64,000 nucleotides of DNA from Spiro-02 sp034114085 (GCA_034114085.1 JAXEWB010000089.1:1-64000); one strand, 5' to 3'; numbered from the stretch's first letter, positions 32,563-41,566 are shown. Program-made: numbers and translations. The notes: generated from the letters alone by a model not told the origin.

Positions 32563-33225
32563 ATGGATTTCAAGGAATTCGAGCAGCAGAGGGGTGAAGT
32601 AGCGGAATGCATGGCTCGTTTGTACAGGACTGGTCTGACGACTACGAGCGGGGGAAACATCAGTCTGAGGCTGAATGATGAGTTGTTCTGCATCACCCCG
32701 TCCGCTTTGGACAAATCCTGCCTTACGGCCGATACCGTCGCCATAGTGACCATGGACGGGAAGAACCTAACACCTCATCTCAAGTTGAGTATTGAAGGCG
32801 AGATGCATCGGCTCACGTTGATTAATCGCCCTGATGTGGATGCAGTGGTTCATGCCCATCCCTGTTACGCCACGGCGTTCACGACGATTAGAAAGCCCGA
32901 CGGTTCCCTGGCTCTGAATACCCGTCTAATCGGGGAGTCTTGGTTTGTCCTTGGCGAACCTGTTTTGGTTCCGTACTATCGGATGGGATCCGAGGAGCTT
33001 GCGCAAGCGGTTTCTGACGCGGCTGGGAAATGTGATGTACTGTTGATGGAAAACCATGGAGTTCTTGCGGTCGGTTCCACGTTGCTCAAGGCTTTTGACC
33101 GGATTGAGGTCTTGGAGAACGCGGCCCGGATGTCCGTCATCACCCAGACGATGGCCAATGGCGGATATGTGGTAAAGAGCTTGGACGACGCTGAATGCGA
33201 CGTTTTGACCGCCATGGGAAAATAA
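32563..33225 (+). CDS. Class II aldolase/adducin family protein (fuculose-phosphate-aldolase-like)
   Basis: 220 residues, standard for the L-fuculose-1-phosphate aldolase / L-ribulose-5-phosphate epimerase superfamily. T-S-G-G-N-I-S contacts the phosphate; the zinc ligands are in V-V-H-A-H-P and M-E-N-H-G. It would cleave or epimerise a ketose phosphate, releasing DHAP or a pentose phosphate. It heads an operon with a split transketolase (33315, 34157), so the product probably feeds the pentose phosphate pathway. The exact substrate is open. AGGAG precedes ATG 32563. Confidence 0.87.
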   Translation: MDFKEFEQQRGEVAECMARLYRTGLTTTSGGNISLRLNDELFCITPSALDKSCLTADTVAIVTMDGKNLTPHLKLSIEGEMHRLTLINRPDVDAVVHAHPCYATAFTTIRKPDGSLALNTRLIGESWFVLGEPVLVPYYRMGSEELAQAVSDAAGKCDVLLMENHGVLAVGSTLLKAFDRIEVLENAARMSVITQTMANGGYVVKSLDDAECDVLTAMGK

Positions 33226-33314
33226 GGAAAGTCCTGACAGCGTAACGCTGAACTGGATTTTTAACGAGGTATAGCAAGGTTCTGTGATACAGGGCCTAAA
33301 AGAGGAGAATAAAG

Positions 33315-34160
33315 ATGCTTGATGCCCAGACACTTGGCAAGTTGCAGGCCCAGGCGTTGGAACTTCGCAAGTTGACGATCCGGGAGATCGGTCACCTTGG
33401 TTCCGGCCATATCGGCGGTAGCATGTCAATCATCGAACTGTTGACGTATCTGTACTATCATGAGATGCGTATCGATCCTTCTGACCCGAAAAAACTTGAC
33501 CGCGACCGCTTGGTCTGTTCCAAAGGCCATGCCGGCCCGGCCGTCTACGCGACGTTGGCGTCGAAAGGCTATTTCCCTGAGGACTGGCTTCTGACGTTGA
33601 ACCAGGGAGGGACCAATCTTCCCAGCCATTGCGATATGAACAAGACGCCTGGCGTCGATTTCACCACCGGTTCGTTGGGACAGGGAGCTTCCGCCGCCGT
33701 GGGTATCGCCCTCGGACAGAAACTCCGCAAGCTTGACGCGAGGACGTTCCTGATTATCGGCGATGGCGAGAGCCAGGAGGGCCAGGTCTGGGAAGCCGCG
33801 GAGACCGCCGCCCAGTGGAAGCTTGGAAACCTGATTGCGTTCACCGATTTCAACAGGCTCCAGCTCGACGGCTGGACCGAAGACATCGTGTGCATGGACA
33901 ACATCGATACCCGCTGGCTGGGATTCAACTGGCATGTCCAGCGTATCTGCGGTCACGATTTCAACCAGATCTCCCAGGCGATCGAGAAGGCCAAGGCCGT
34001 CGTTGACCGCCCCAGCATGATTGTGCTGGATACCGTCAAGTCCAAGGGGTTCATCCCTGGTGAGGGTATCGCCGCGAACCATAGCATGGCGTTCGACAGT
34101 GAAGCCGCCGAGAAGGCTATCGCGGATCTGGAAGCTCGGAGCAAAGGGGGCAATGTATGA
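33315..34160 (+). CDS. Transketolase, N-terminal (thiamine-diphosphate) subunit
   Basis: 281 residues. It holds the TPP half of transketolase: G-H-L-G-S-G-H-I-G-G-S, S-K-G-H-A, G-S-L-G-Q-G, and the metal/TPP motif G-D-G-E-S-Q-E-G-Q-V-W-E followed by F-N-R-L-Q. The C-terminal half is a separate gene that overlaps it (34157), a common split form. Together they transfer a two-carbon ketol unit between sugar phosphates. AGAGGAG precedes ATG 33315. The operon with the aldolase suggests a role in a specific sugar pathway besides the central one. Confidence 0.94.
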   Translation: MLDAQTLGKLQAQALELRKLTIREIGHLGSGHIGGSMSIIELLTYLYYHEMRIDPSDPKKLDRDRLVCSKGHAGPAVYATLASKGYFPEDWLLTLNQGGTNLPSHCDMNKTPGVDFTTGSLGQGASAAVGIALGQKLRKLDARTFLIIGDGESQEGQVWEAAETAAQWKLGNLIAFTDFNRLQLDGWTEDIVCMDNIDTRWLGFNWHVQRICGHDFNQISQAIEKAKAVVDRPSMIVLDTVKSKGFIPGEGIAANHSMAFDSEAAEKAIADLEARSKGGNV

Positions 34161-35101
34161 GAGACACTAGCGATTTGAGCCACATGAAGGAAGCCATGAT
34201 GGCGGCTATCAACGATCTTGCCGCCGAGCATTCCGAAATCGTGATGCTGGATGCGGATCTCGTCAGTTGCCTGGGTTCTGGCTCATTCAAGAAGCTGTAT
34301 CCCGAGCGGTTCTTTGACTGTGGTATCGCCGAAGCCAATATGGTGGGCGTCGCCGCCGGTCTGTCGTCGATGGGAATGGTTCCGTTTGCCCATAGTTTCG
34401 GTTGTTTTTCCAGTCGCAGGGCTTACGACCAGTGGTTCCTGTCGGTCGGGTACGCTCGTCAGCGGGTGCATCTGATCGGTACCGACCCCGGTATCACCGC
34501 CCAGCTCAATGGCGGGACCCATATGCCGTTCGAGGATATCGCCCTGATGCGTCAGGTTCCCGATATCGTAGTGATAGAGCCTTCCGACGCCCAGAGCTGC
34601 TACGAGTTGGTCAGTCAGGCATATGACACCGGCAAGAGTTCCTACACTCGCATCGCCCGCAAGGGGATTACCCACAGGTATCCCGTCGGGACGAAGATCG
34701 AGCTGGGCAAGGGCATTGTGCTGAAGGAAGGCAAGGATGTTGCTATTGTCGCTACCGGAGAGGTAATGGTCAACGCCGCGACGAAGGCCGTCGAAGCGTT
34801 GTCCGCTAAAGGTATCGACGCCATGCTGATTGACCTGCATACCATCAAGCCGCTTGATACCGAACTGCTTGAGAAAGCTGCGAAGAAGTGCGGGAAGATG
34901 CTGGTCTGTGAGAATGGCCGGTATGCCGGCGGCGTGGGCGAGGCCGTTGCCGCTCATCTGGCCAGGACTTGCCCGACCAAGATGGACTTCATGAATGTCG
35001 GTGAGCGGTTTGGCGAGGTCGGCAAGCTGGGTTATCTGGCCGAATCTTTTGGATTCACTGCCGACCATATGGTTGAGATGGCGGAAAAACTGGTGAAATA
35101 G
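34157..35101 (+). CDS. Transketolase, C-terminal subunit
   Basis: 314 residues: the pyrimidine-binding domain (D-A-D-L, F-D-C-G-I-A-E-A-N-M-V-G-V-A-A-G-L, with the catalytic Glu) and the transketolase C domain (A-T-G-E-V, I-D-L-H-T-I-K-P-L-D). ATGA overlap with the N-terminal subunit implies translational coupling and a stoichiometric complex. A strong terminator follows at 35128. Confidence 0.94.
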   Translation: MRDTSDLSHMKEAMMAAINDLAAEHSEIVMLDADLVSCLGSGSFKKLYPERFFDCGIAEANMVGVAAGLSSMGMVPFAHSFGCFSSRRAYDQWFLSVGYARQRVHLIGTDPGITAQLNGGTHMPFEDIALMRQVPDIVVIEPSDAQSCYELVSQAYDTGKSSYTRIARKGITHRYPVGTKIELGKGIVLKEGKDVAIVATGEVMVNAATKAVEALSAKGIDAMLIDLHTIKPLDTELLEKAAKKCGKMLVCENGRYAGGVGEAVAAHLARTCPTKMDFMNVGERFGEVGKLGYLAESFGFTADHMVEMAEKLVK

Positions 35102-35127
35102 TCTTTCGTTGTCGATACGATGATTTG

Positions 35128-35174
35128 GGGCGTCGCAAAAAGCCATGAAACATGGTCCTTGCGACGCCCTTTTT
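35128..35174 (+). terminator. Intrinsic terminator of the aldolase-transketolase operon
   Basis: GGGCGTCGCAA (35128-35138) pairs with TTGCGACGCCC (35159-35169), with an inner CCATG/CATGG stem and five T. Confidence 0.95.
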
Positions 35175-35608
35175 GTCTTGTTGGCGCCTTTCCTTGCGCC
35201 AAAGGCCAGCCTTTATTCTGTGAAATTTAAATATTTCATTATATAGTAGATAATTACTTGAATTTTGTTTGATGGAGTTGATGGTAAGTCGATTGCTGGT
35301 TGGTTGTATGGTCTGGGGTCGCCTAGTGATTGTTGAATGTTTGCTCTTGGCACTTTGTTTTCTGTAGAATGTCGATAACGTTGAGATACCCTCCCCCTGA
35401 CGATATATCGCAGAAGTACGAATAGCGCTGTGATATCATTTTTGGATTCAAATTTTGCATTCCTTCATTTTTTCGTTCACCATACAGAGAAACCTTGATT
35501 CGTCAATACCTTAATGAGCGTATGCTCAATAGGGGATGGCTGAGGACGGATATAGCTGGTATCATGACATTCAGCCAGTAGTGTTTGACGATTGGTGTAG
35601 GAGATGAT
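35175..35608. other. Intergenic region upstream of the AlbA_2 gene
   Basis: About 430 bases, AT-rich near 35220-35270. No gene, clear promoter or repeat could be supported beyond the SD at 35599. Confidence 0.4.
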
Positions 35609-37087
35609 GTGGATATTCCTCAAGATATTCTCGACCTAATAGCGAGGGGAGAGAATCTAGTCACAGAATTCAAGACAGGTCGTTTTCAGTTTCCTGAGAA
35701 CGCATTCGAGACGGTGTGCGCATTCTTGAACTGTTACGGTGGCACTTTGTTGCTGGGTGTGAAGGATTCCGGAGAAATCATCGGTATCGATTCTGAAAAT
35801 ATCGTGGCGATACGACAGAGTTTCGTTGAACGGGCGAACAACCCGAATCTGTTGGATCCTCCAATGCAACTGCGACTTGAACAATATGAGATTGAGGGCA
35901 AGACGGTTTTGATGATGAACGTACCGGAAAGTGCATCTGTACATAGATATAAAGGGAGAATCTTCAACCGCAACGAAAGCGGTGATTTCGATATTACAAG
36001 AAATCAATCCGCTGTTGCATCAATGTATGCAAGGAAAGTAAATATGCTATATGAAAATACCATTTTGCCAGAACTTACAATAGATGATCTTGATCGTGGA
36101 ATTATCGATCGATGCCGCCGACGTACTGTTATCGCTCGACCTAATCATCCCTGGGGCGAATTGAATGATATGCAATTGGTAAAAAGCGTCGGTTTGTACC
36201 GGAAGGATCTTTCAATGGGTGCGGAAGGACTGACTGTCGGGGCGGTTTTGCTTTTTGGAACAAAGGCCTCATTGTTTTCTCTGCCTGTCCAACCTTCAAT
36301 CGATTTGCTTGTAAGAAAGAAAAATATTGATCGGTATGATGTTCGTGAAACAATCGATATGAATATCATTGAAAGTTATGACCGGATAATGAAATTTGTC
36401 GATGAAAATTTGCCAGATCCATTCTATACAGTTGGAACTCTGAGAATGAGCCTGCGAAGCAAAATTTTTCATGAAGCAGTAACCAATTTGCTTGCTCATA
36501 GGGATTATTCAAGTCCTATGATGGCGAAATTTGTCATTGGGCGAAATGATGTACGGATTCAGAACAGCAGCATCCCGAATCGGATAATGATTCCAGAAGT
36601 CCAAATGATTTCTTGCCCCAAGAATCCGGGTATTCTGAGATTCTTACGTGAATCTTGCTTTGTAGATGAACTTGGATCCGGGATTCGGAATATGTTCAAA
36701 TATGGAAAGATCTATGGTGGAGCGGATCCCGAATTTAGGGAAGGAGACATTTTTACCACCACAATCCATATTCCCAACTTTGATTTTCCTGCCATGAGGT
36801 CTGAATTTGTTCCTGATACTGTCAAAGAGAACACCGTAGCATATGGTTTGGAGAGGAGTCAAAAGGAGCAAAGGAACTTGAGGAGACTTCTCAATCTGTT
36901 GAGAATCCCCAATACCGCTGAAGAATTAAAATCCTGGTTCCACGAATCCGATACTGGTGAGTTCTATTGGCAACATATTGAACCTGCGTTGCGTCAAGGC
37001 TTGGTACAAGTAGGTCCTGCGGAAGGCTTTTTCCAATTGACAGAACAGGGTAGGGTGCGCTATCAAGCGTTTTTGGAACAGGATTGA
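35609..37087 (+). CDS. AlbA_2/Schlafen-type putative DNA-binding protein with HATPase_c_4-like domain
   Basis: 492 residues from GTG. The N-terminal AlbA_2 (Schlafen) domain is clear: E-N-L-V-T-E-F-K, then F-L-N-C-Y-G-G-T-L-L-L-G-V-K-D-S-G-E-I-I-G (residues about 10-130). The central H-E-A-V-T-N-L-L-A-H-R-D-Y block belongs to the ATPase-like module typical of such regulators, and the C-terminus looks like a winged helix. AGGAGA lies 5 nt before GTG 35609, which I prefer over the upstream TTG at 35585. These proteins are found as accessory regulators and in mobile or defence-like contexts. The base composition is a little AT-richer than the neighbours. Its role here is unknown. Confidence 0.82.
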   Translation: MDIPQDILDLIARGENLVTEFKTGRFQFPENAFETVCAFLNCYGGTLLLGVKDSGEIIGIDSENIVAIRQSFVERANNPNLLDPPMQLRLEQYEIEGKTVLMMNVPESASVHRYKGRIFNRNESGDFDITRNQSAVASMYARKVNMLYENTILPELTIDDLDRGIIDRCRRRTVIARPNHPWGELNDMQLVKSVGLYRKDLSMGAEGLTVGAVLLFGTKASLFSLPVQPSIDLLVRKKNIDRYDVRETIDMNIIESYDRIMKFVDENLPDPFYTVGTLRMSLRSKIFHEAVTNLLAHRDYSSPMMAKFVIGRNDVRIQNSSIPNRIMIPEVQMISCPKNPGILRFLRESCFVDELGSGIRNMFKYGKIYGGADPEFREGDIFTTTIHIPNFDFPAMRSEFVPDTVKENTVAYGLERSQKEQRNLRRLLNLLRIPNTAEELKSWFHESDTGEFYWQHIEPALRQGLVQVGPAEGFFQLTEQGRVRYQAFLEQD

Positions 37088-37135
37088 AAAAGGTATTTGC
37101 CGACAACTTGCCTGGAATATGATATTATGCAGGAC

Positions 37136-37879
37136 ATGAAATATGAATTGGAGACCATCCCTGTCTGGGATGGAGTGAAAAGCGATTGTGAATGTTTTCT
37201 TTGCGAGTTGATGAAACAGGCGGAGGAGCATTCTGTCAGCTTCTATCTTGGCAGTTCCGTCATGAACCCGGAAACCCGGATACGTGTCAATGAGTATGGT
37301 TTCTGCCCCGAGCATTTTGAAAAATTAGTGGCGGCGGGTAAGCCGCAGGCTTTGGCTTTGATGTGCGACACCTATCTCGCCAAGTCGCGGGAGAAGCTGG
37401 CCGGTTCCTTCAAGGCCATGGGGCAGGCGAAGCCGGGCCGGAAGCTGGATTCCGCAGTACAGGGCTTTGACGTCTCCTTGAAAGCCAGAGAGTCAGGATG
37501 CCTGATTTGTACGCAGATGAAAGGACGGTTGGACCGGTATTGCTTTACCACCGCCTACCTGTGGAATCAGGATCAGGAATTTCGACAGGCGCTGGCGAGG
37601 TCGAAAGGCGTGTGCCTGCATCATCTTGACGCATTGTTGCGAATGTCTTCCGAGGCGCTGGATGCTATGGCGAGAGCCGAATTCTGCAAGGCGATGGTTG
37701 AGTTGACGGAAAAGAACTTGGAGCGTATCGCGCAGGATGTCTTGTGGATGACCCAAAAATACAAGTCGGAGAACATTGACAAGCCATGGAACGGGTGCGA
37801 AGACGCTCAAAAGCGCGCCGTATTCAAAATGATCGGGCAGGGTAGGGTTCTGGATCCGCTGGACAAGATACCGAAATAA
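37136..37879 (+). CDS. DUF6062-type cysteine-rich protein
   Basis: 247 residues. It matches my memory of the DUF6062 family: start M-K-Y-E-L-E-T-I-P-V-W-D, then a cysteine set C18-x-C20-x-x-C23, C57-P-E-H, C122-x-x-C125 and C160-L-H-H. The paired Cys/His sets look like two related metal-binding halves (residues about 18-60 and 122-163), each a C-x-x-C followed by C-x-x-H. No catalytic function is known. ATG 37136 is preferred on the family start; ATG 37127 is in frame. It is probably cytoplasmic. Follows the AlbA_2 gene by 48 bp and may be cotranscribed, although a short-leader promoter (TATGAT at 37118) is possible. Confidence 0.75.
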   Translation: MKYELETIPVWDGVKSDCECFLCELMKQAEEHSVSFYLGSSVMNPETRIRVNEYGFCPEHFEKLVAAGKPQALALMCDTYLAKSREKLAGSFKAMGQAKPGRKLDSAVQGFDVSLKARESGCLICTQMKGRLDRYCFTTAYLWNQDQEFRQALARSKGVCLHHLDALLRMSSEALDAMARAEFCKAMVELTEKNLERIAQDVLWMTQKYKSENIDKPWNGCEDAQKRAVFKMIGQGRVLDPLDKIPK

Positions 37880-37989
37880 AGCTTGGCGACTTTGTGGAAT
37901 GAGAAACAAAAGAAGAAAGGCAAAGACGTAAAAAAAATTGTCTCTGCCAATGCCTAAGGGTCTATGTTTCGCTCTATCCTAGCCGTTTG

Positions 37990-38781
37990 TTACTGTTCGG
38001 CGGATTCAGCGGAAGGCGTTTTTTCGCCGTCTGACATTTCTGAGTCGGATTTTTGTGCCAGTGCAGCTCCTTGGTGTGCTTGCGCTACTTCCTGCGGAAC
38101 CATCAAAGCCACGTTTGCCGGAACATCTTCTTCTGGTGCATTCTCCAATACGTTGTCATGAGGAATCATAGACGGCTTTTTCTTGCGACGTCTACGTAAC
38201 GAAATACCGAGTTTGAGTTGCTCGTCATCTTCAACGCCTTCAATTTCACGTCGTTTGAGAATGACGCAACTGAGCTCATCCCTGGTGAAATGGTAGTATT
38301 CCATCTTATAGCTGTCGGCCCGGTAGATCAGCAGATAGTTCTTCTGAGGAAGGAACGAGAGAGCTAGCGCCAGTTCGCAATTGCCCGTTTCCTGAAGCTC
38401 CTGAAGGGATATCTGTTCGTCCTCGGACAAGTAGTTGTCCCGACATACGATGGCGAGGAGCCGTATTGGGTTTTCTTGGGAACGATTATGAAGGACGATA
38501 TCGGGAAAGAAGGTCTTCTGTCCGGTGTTGACCGCCGCCCCCACATCGAAATAGAGCTTACCGGGAAGCTCCATGTAGCTGTCGTTGGCTTCGTCCGCAT
38601 GGAGGGACAGATCGCGGCGCAACGCCGTATGGAGATGGCTCGCCAGCCTGTGCACGACCGCCGCCTTGCCCCGAGGCCAGGAAAACAGCTCGTTGTCCTG
38701 CTGGACGAGATGCCGCAGCGCATCGATGAATATCTCAAAAAGCCTGATCTTGCTGTATCGTTCGTTCTCCACATTGATCAT
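37990..38781 (-). CDS. Hypothetical protein with low-complexity C-terminus
   Basis: 263 residues. The N-terminal half (1-110) is well ordered, with S-W-P-R-G-K-A-A-V-V-H-R-L and F-F-P-D-I-V-L-H-N-R. The latter faintly recalls the PD of a nuclease fold, but no D/E-x-K partner is obvious. A basic patch R-R-R-R-K-K-K (about 203-209) precedes an acidic, Ala/Glu/Ser-rich tail of about 50 residues that is likely disordered. Start ATG 38781. No signal peptide or membrane segment. I do not recognise it. Confidence 0.65.
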   Translation of the reverse strand: MINVENERYSKIRLFEIFIDALRHLVQQDNELFSWPRGKAAVVHRLASHLHTALRRDLSLHADEANDSYMELPGKLYFDVGAAVNTGQKTFFPDIVLHNRSQENPIRLLAIVCRDNYLSEDEQISLQELQETGNCELALALSFLPQKNYLLIYRADSYKMEYYHFTRDELSCVILKRREIEGVEDDEQLKLGISLRRRRKKKPSMIPHDNVLENAPEEDVPANVALMVPQEVAQAHQGAALAQKSDSEMSDGEKTPSAESAEQ

Positions 38782-39149
38782 GCGTCTATTGTACCATATG
38801 AAGCATGGTCGTGCATATCATTTCCCGATAACGGAATGACACGGGAGCTTGGTGAGGCATCCGGAATATATCAAAGTATCCAGACCGTACTAAAATATCC
38901 AATCGTGATATTCCGGTCGGCAACACGCAATCATATGTCACGGTCTGAAAATTGAGATTCATCCCATTTGATTCGATGGAAAGTGTTTGTGCGCAAAACA
39001 AACCGCCACCAGATACCGTTTGTCTTTTGTATCTGGTCGCTGGTCTCTTCATACGGTTCCTTGCACGGGATGTGTATTGGAACAAATACCTTAGTCACAT
39101 GGATATGTCCTGTATGATACCGGAATTGTCAATTGAATACTGCTGGTGG
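38782..39149. other. Intergenic region with a strong inverted repeat
   Basis: No gene is supported. ACCAGATAC (39008-39016) and GTATCTGGT (39029-39037) form a perfect 9-bp hairpin. Read leftward it is followed by a GT-rich stretch, so it may weakly terminate the osmC transcript, 113 nt after its stop. Confidence 0.5.
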
Positions 39150-39533
39150 TCAGAGGAAATCAATAGTCCAGTGCATTTCCGCCACATGGCTCAAAGTCTG
39201 GTAGATGGAACAATACCTTGTGGCGGTCTCAAACGCCTTAGTGAATTTCTCCCTGTCTGAAGCCCCGGTGACGGATGCGGCGATAGTAACATCTTTCAAG
39301 GTGGCGACCTTCTCATCACGTTTCTCGCCTTCGACTTCAAACGAGACATGCTCCCAGCCGACCTTCATTTTCTGAGCCAGCGAATCGAATGTCTTGAACA
39401 GACAACCGCTCAAAGCCCCCAGCAGATATTCATATGGGCCTGTCGATCCGATTTCATACGCTTTTCCGTCAGGTGTTGAAAACTGAAAATGATCCGGCAC
39501 GAAATCCGCCCGTACATGTCTATGTTCTCCCAT
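39150..39533 (-). CDS. OsmC/Ohr-family protein
   Basis: 127 residues. Two reactive cysteines stand in family positions: C44 in L-G-A-L-S-G-C-L and C108 in A-T-R-Y-C-S-I-Y-Q-T-L. Members reduce organic hydroperoxides by thiols in the cytoplasm; this one resembles the OsmC branch more than Ohr. AGGAGGAA gives a perfect SD for ATG 39533. Its promoter (39564-39592) is directly preceded by an 11-bp repeat array that could affect its strength. Confidence 0.9.
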   Translation of the reverse strand: MGEHRHVRADFVPDHFQFSTPDGKAYEIGSTGPYEYLLGALSGCLFKTFDSLAQKMKVGWEHVSFEVEGEKRDEKVATLKDVTIAASVTGASDREKFTKAFETATRYCSIYQTLSHVAEMHWTIDFL

Positions 39534-39563
39534 ATCATTCCTCCTATGCCTTCTTGTTGTGAG

Positions 39564-39592
39564 AATATACTGGCAAAAGCCTGTTTGTGAAA
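39564..39592 (-). promoter_or_regulatory. Promoter of the osmC-like gene
   Basis: On the minus strand TTTCAC, 17 bp, TATATT. The 11-bp tandem array starts 12 bp upstream of the -35. Confidence 0.6.
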
Positions 39593-39603
39593 AGTGATTT
39601 TGT

Positions 39604-39757
39604 CACGAAGGGGGCATGAAGAGCGCATGAAGGGGGCATGAAGAGGACACGAAGGGGGCATGAAGAGGACATGAAGGGGGCAGGAAGAGGACACGAAGGG
39701 GGCATGAAGAGCGCATGAAGAGGACATGAAAGGTACACGAAGAAAGCACGAACGGCA
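39604..39757. repeat. Minisatellite: fourteen copies of an 11-bp unit
   Basis: Units follow CAYGAAGRGGR: CATGAAGGGGG and CATGAAGAGGA alternate in the middle, so a 22-bp higher order is visible. The plus strand is almost all purine plus C. The unit is close to one DNA helical turn, which would place each copy on the same face. Copies at the right end are more degenerate. Confidence 0.9.
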
Positions 39758-39776
39758 GACTTCTTCTCTACATTTG

Positions 39777-40751
39777 TTAAAGCTGAAACGTCCCCATGCT
39801 TGTTTTCTCTATATTGTCGATGCGGGGCGTTGAATCGTATTTCGTATAACGGGTTATTCCAATGGTGTTCCGGTTTGCATCGTAATCGCAGACATACCAT
39901 CTTGCGGGACCTTCAAGAACATTATTCCTGCCATGGAACGCCCCTGCGATGAACTCCGTACATGTGTCGGTATATCGGTAGATGACATCTCCCTTATGAT
40001 GATGTCCTGAAAGATACATGCCGACATCGTTTTCTACCATAACCTTGATGATAAGGTTGCGTTCCTGGGTGTCGGCTAATGCAAAATAAAATAAGTCAGG
40101 TTTGCCGTACAAGGGGATGTGCGTGCAAAATATCTTTGGGTTTCGGTCTGCCACGATAGCTTCCGAAAGGTACTGCATCTGCTTTGTCCCCAATGTCCGG
40201 TAACTCGTGTCGAGCATGTAGAAGGAGATTCCTTTGTGGATGAGCCTGTAGTAGGGTGGGGCGGCAATATATTTTTTCCATCTGTCAGGTCCGCTGCCAC
40301 GATTGTCATGGTTGCCCATGACTGAATAGCAAGGAAGTCCGTAGCTTTCTTTCAATTTCCTGACGAACTGCGCATAGGTCTGGTATTCGGATTCAAAGGA
40401 ATCATCCGTTACATCGCCGAGGCAGAGCGCGAATTCCATTGACAAGGTGCGTGCCTCATCGCTGGCAAGCCAATTCTCGAATGCTTCCGTGGCATAATAG
40501 ACGCCACTGTCCGGACGTGTGAAATGAGGATCGGTGAACATCAAGAATGAAAACGACCGAGGGTGTGTCTCCGTTGCATCCTCTGTGTTGACGAAGATTG
40601 GCTCAAGGAATGGATTCTTCGCGGGGGAATAAAGGTCTGCGCCGGTAATGAAAAAGCCCTCATGGAATGCGCAGCCGCACAGCGACAGGACGACGCCTGA
40701 CAGCATCGCCAGGAGTCCACATATATGTAGGAATTTATTTTGAGGTTTCAT
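39777..40751 (-). CDS. Metallophosphoesterase, probable lipoprotein
   Basis: 324 residues. A signal sequence ends L-C-G-C27, a likely lipobox. The calcineurin-like phosphoesterase motifs are complete: D-P-H-F, G-D-V-T-D-D, G-N-H-D-N, T-H-I-P and G-H-H-H. It would hydrolyse a phosphodiester or phosphomonoester at the cell envelope with two metal ions; the substrate is unknown. Its ATG overlaps the stop of the upstream gene 40748-41527 (ATGA), so the two are translationally coupled and probably act together. Confidence 0.88.
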   Translation of the reverse strand: MKPQNKFLHICGLLAMLSGVVLSLCGCAFHEGFFITGADLYSPAKNPFLEPIFVNTEDATETHPRSFSFLMFTDPHFTRPDSGVYYATEAFENWLASDEARTLSMEFALCLGDVTDDSFESEYQTYAQFVRKLKESYGLPCYSVMGNHDNRGSGPDRWKKYIAAPPYYRLIHKGISFYMLDTSYRTLGTKQMQYLSEAIVADRNPKIFCTHIPLYGKPDLFYFALADTQERNLIIKVMVENDVGMYLSGHHHKGDVIYRYTDTCTEFIAGAFHGRNNVLEGPARWYVCDYDANRNTIGITRYTKYDSTPRIDNIEKTSMGTFQL

Positions 40752-41527
40752 GGCAACGCCTCCTGCCAGTTGAGGAATACGGTCGCCTCTCCCAGAGTGA
40801 GGAACGCGGTCTCCGTCGGAAGATCGGCAAACCGTACCTTGCCCGACACGCCAAGGAGAAAATCTTCTGAAATTCTGACGGCGACTACGCCTCCCAAGAC
40901 GAAAGCCACCCGGCTGGTATAGTTGAACTGGGTGTTGGTGTTGCAGAACAATTCAAGGAATACTCGTCCGCCAAATACCTTCGACATGCTGAGGAGTATC
41001 GCGGGGGCGAAGTTGAGCAGGGGTTTTTCAAGATATGGCGAGAAACTGAAGCTGGTCTGCAACCCCAGGGTGTATGAGAAACCCCACCAGTTCCTAGGGC
41101 TTCGTGTCCGAAGGTCTTGGCCTATGGAAAACGTCAGGTCCAGATTGCTTCCGACTCCTTGCTGGATGCTATAATGCCCCTGCATGGTCAGTATCGCAGG
41201 GAATGCGACCTTTCGTCGTATGTGATTTGTGTCGGACTCGATGGAGGCAGCTTCGATATGAAAGTCAGGATTCTCTTTCCAGGAGGTCAATTTGAGCTTT
41301 GTCATCAATCCGATATCCGTACTTTGCGCTTGCTGCCGTACACCGCCGAGGAGAAACAAGTTGTGGTCGCTGTAGCCTATCGACAGGCTAGTGGCCAAAT
41401 CTGATTTACTGGTCAGGCTCCGGCTCCACGATACGTTTTGCCTGACATGCAGTAGCGGCGTGGTGGCGAACACCCGTCCTGTAGCGATGGTCAGGCATAA
41501 TGACACGATGGCTACGATGACTTTCAT
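40748..41527 (-). CDS. Exported beta-barrel-like protein, unknown function
   Basis: 259 residues. A Sec signal peptide (M-K-V-I-V-A-I-V-S-L-C-L-T-I-A-T-G-R-V-F-A) is followed by alternating polar/apolar strands (S-L-S-I-G-Y-S-D-H-N-L-F-L-L-G-G-V, W-W-G-F-S-Y-T-L-G-L-Q-T-S-F-S-F) and a C-terminal aromatic strand ending near F-L-N-W. This looks like an outer-membrane or periplasmic barrel. Start: a promoter (TTGTTC, 17 bp, TATAGA; 41538-41566) ends 10 bp before ATG 41527, so the upstream ATGs at 41536 and 41572 are unlikely. It is coupled to the phosphoesterase. Confidence 0.65.
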   Translation of the reverse strand: MKVIVAIVSLCLTIATGRVFATTPLLHVRQNVSWSRSLTSKSDLATSLSIGYSDHNLFLLGGVRQQAQSTDIGLMTKLKLTSWKENPDFHIEAASIESDTNHIRRKVAFPAILTMQGHYSIQQGVGSNLDLTFSIGQDLRTRSPRNWWGFSYTLGLQTSFSFSPYLEKPLLNFAPAILLSMSKVFGGRVFLELFCNTNTQFNYTSRVAFVLGGVVAVRISEDFLLGVSGKVRFADLPTETAFLTLGEATVFLNWQEALP

Positions 41528-41537
41528 GGGCTTCATA

Positions 41538-41566
41538 TCTATACAATAATCGATTTTTCTGAACAA
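41538..41566 (-). promoter_or_regulatory. Promoter of the barrel/phosphoesterase pair
   Basis: On the minus strand TTGTTC, 17 bp, TATAGA. The predicted start point leaves only a few bases before ATG 41527. Confidence 0.5.

Noticed and set aside
35609..37087. Toxin or anti-phage function for the AlbA_2 protein
   Set aside because: Such roles are reported for some relatives, but there is no partner gene or nuclease motif here to support it.
39410..39900. Open frames through the 11-bp repeats encoding S-S-C-P-L-H-like peptides
   Set aside because: Repeat-driven frames that overlap the osmC start and its promoter; no SD and no domain.
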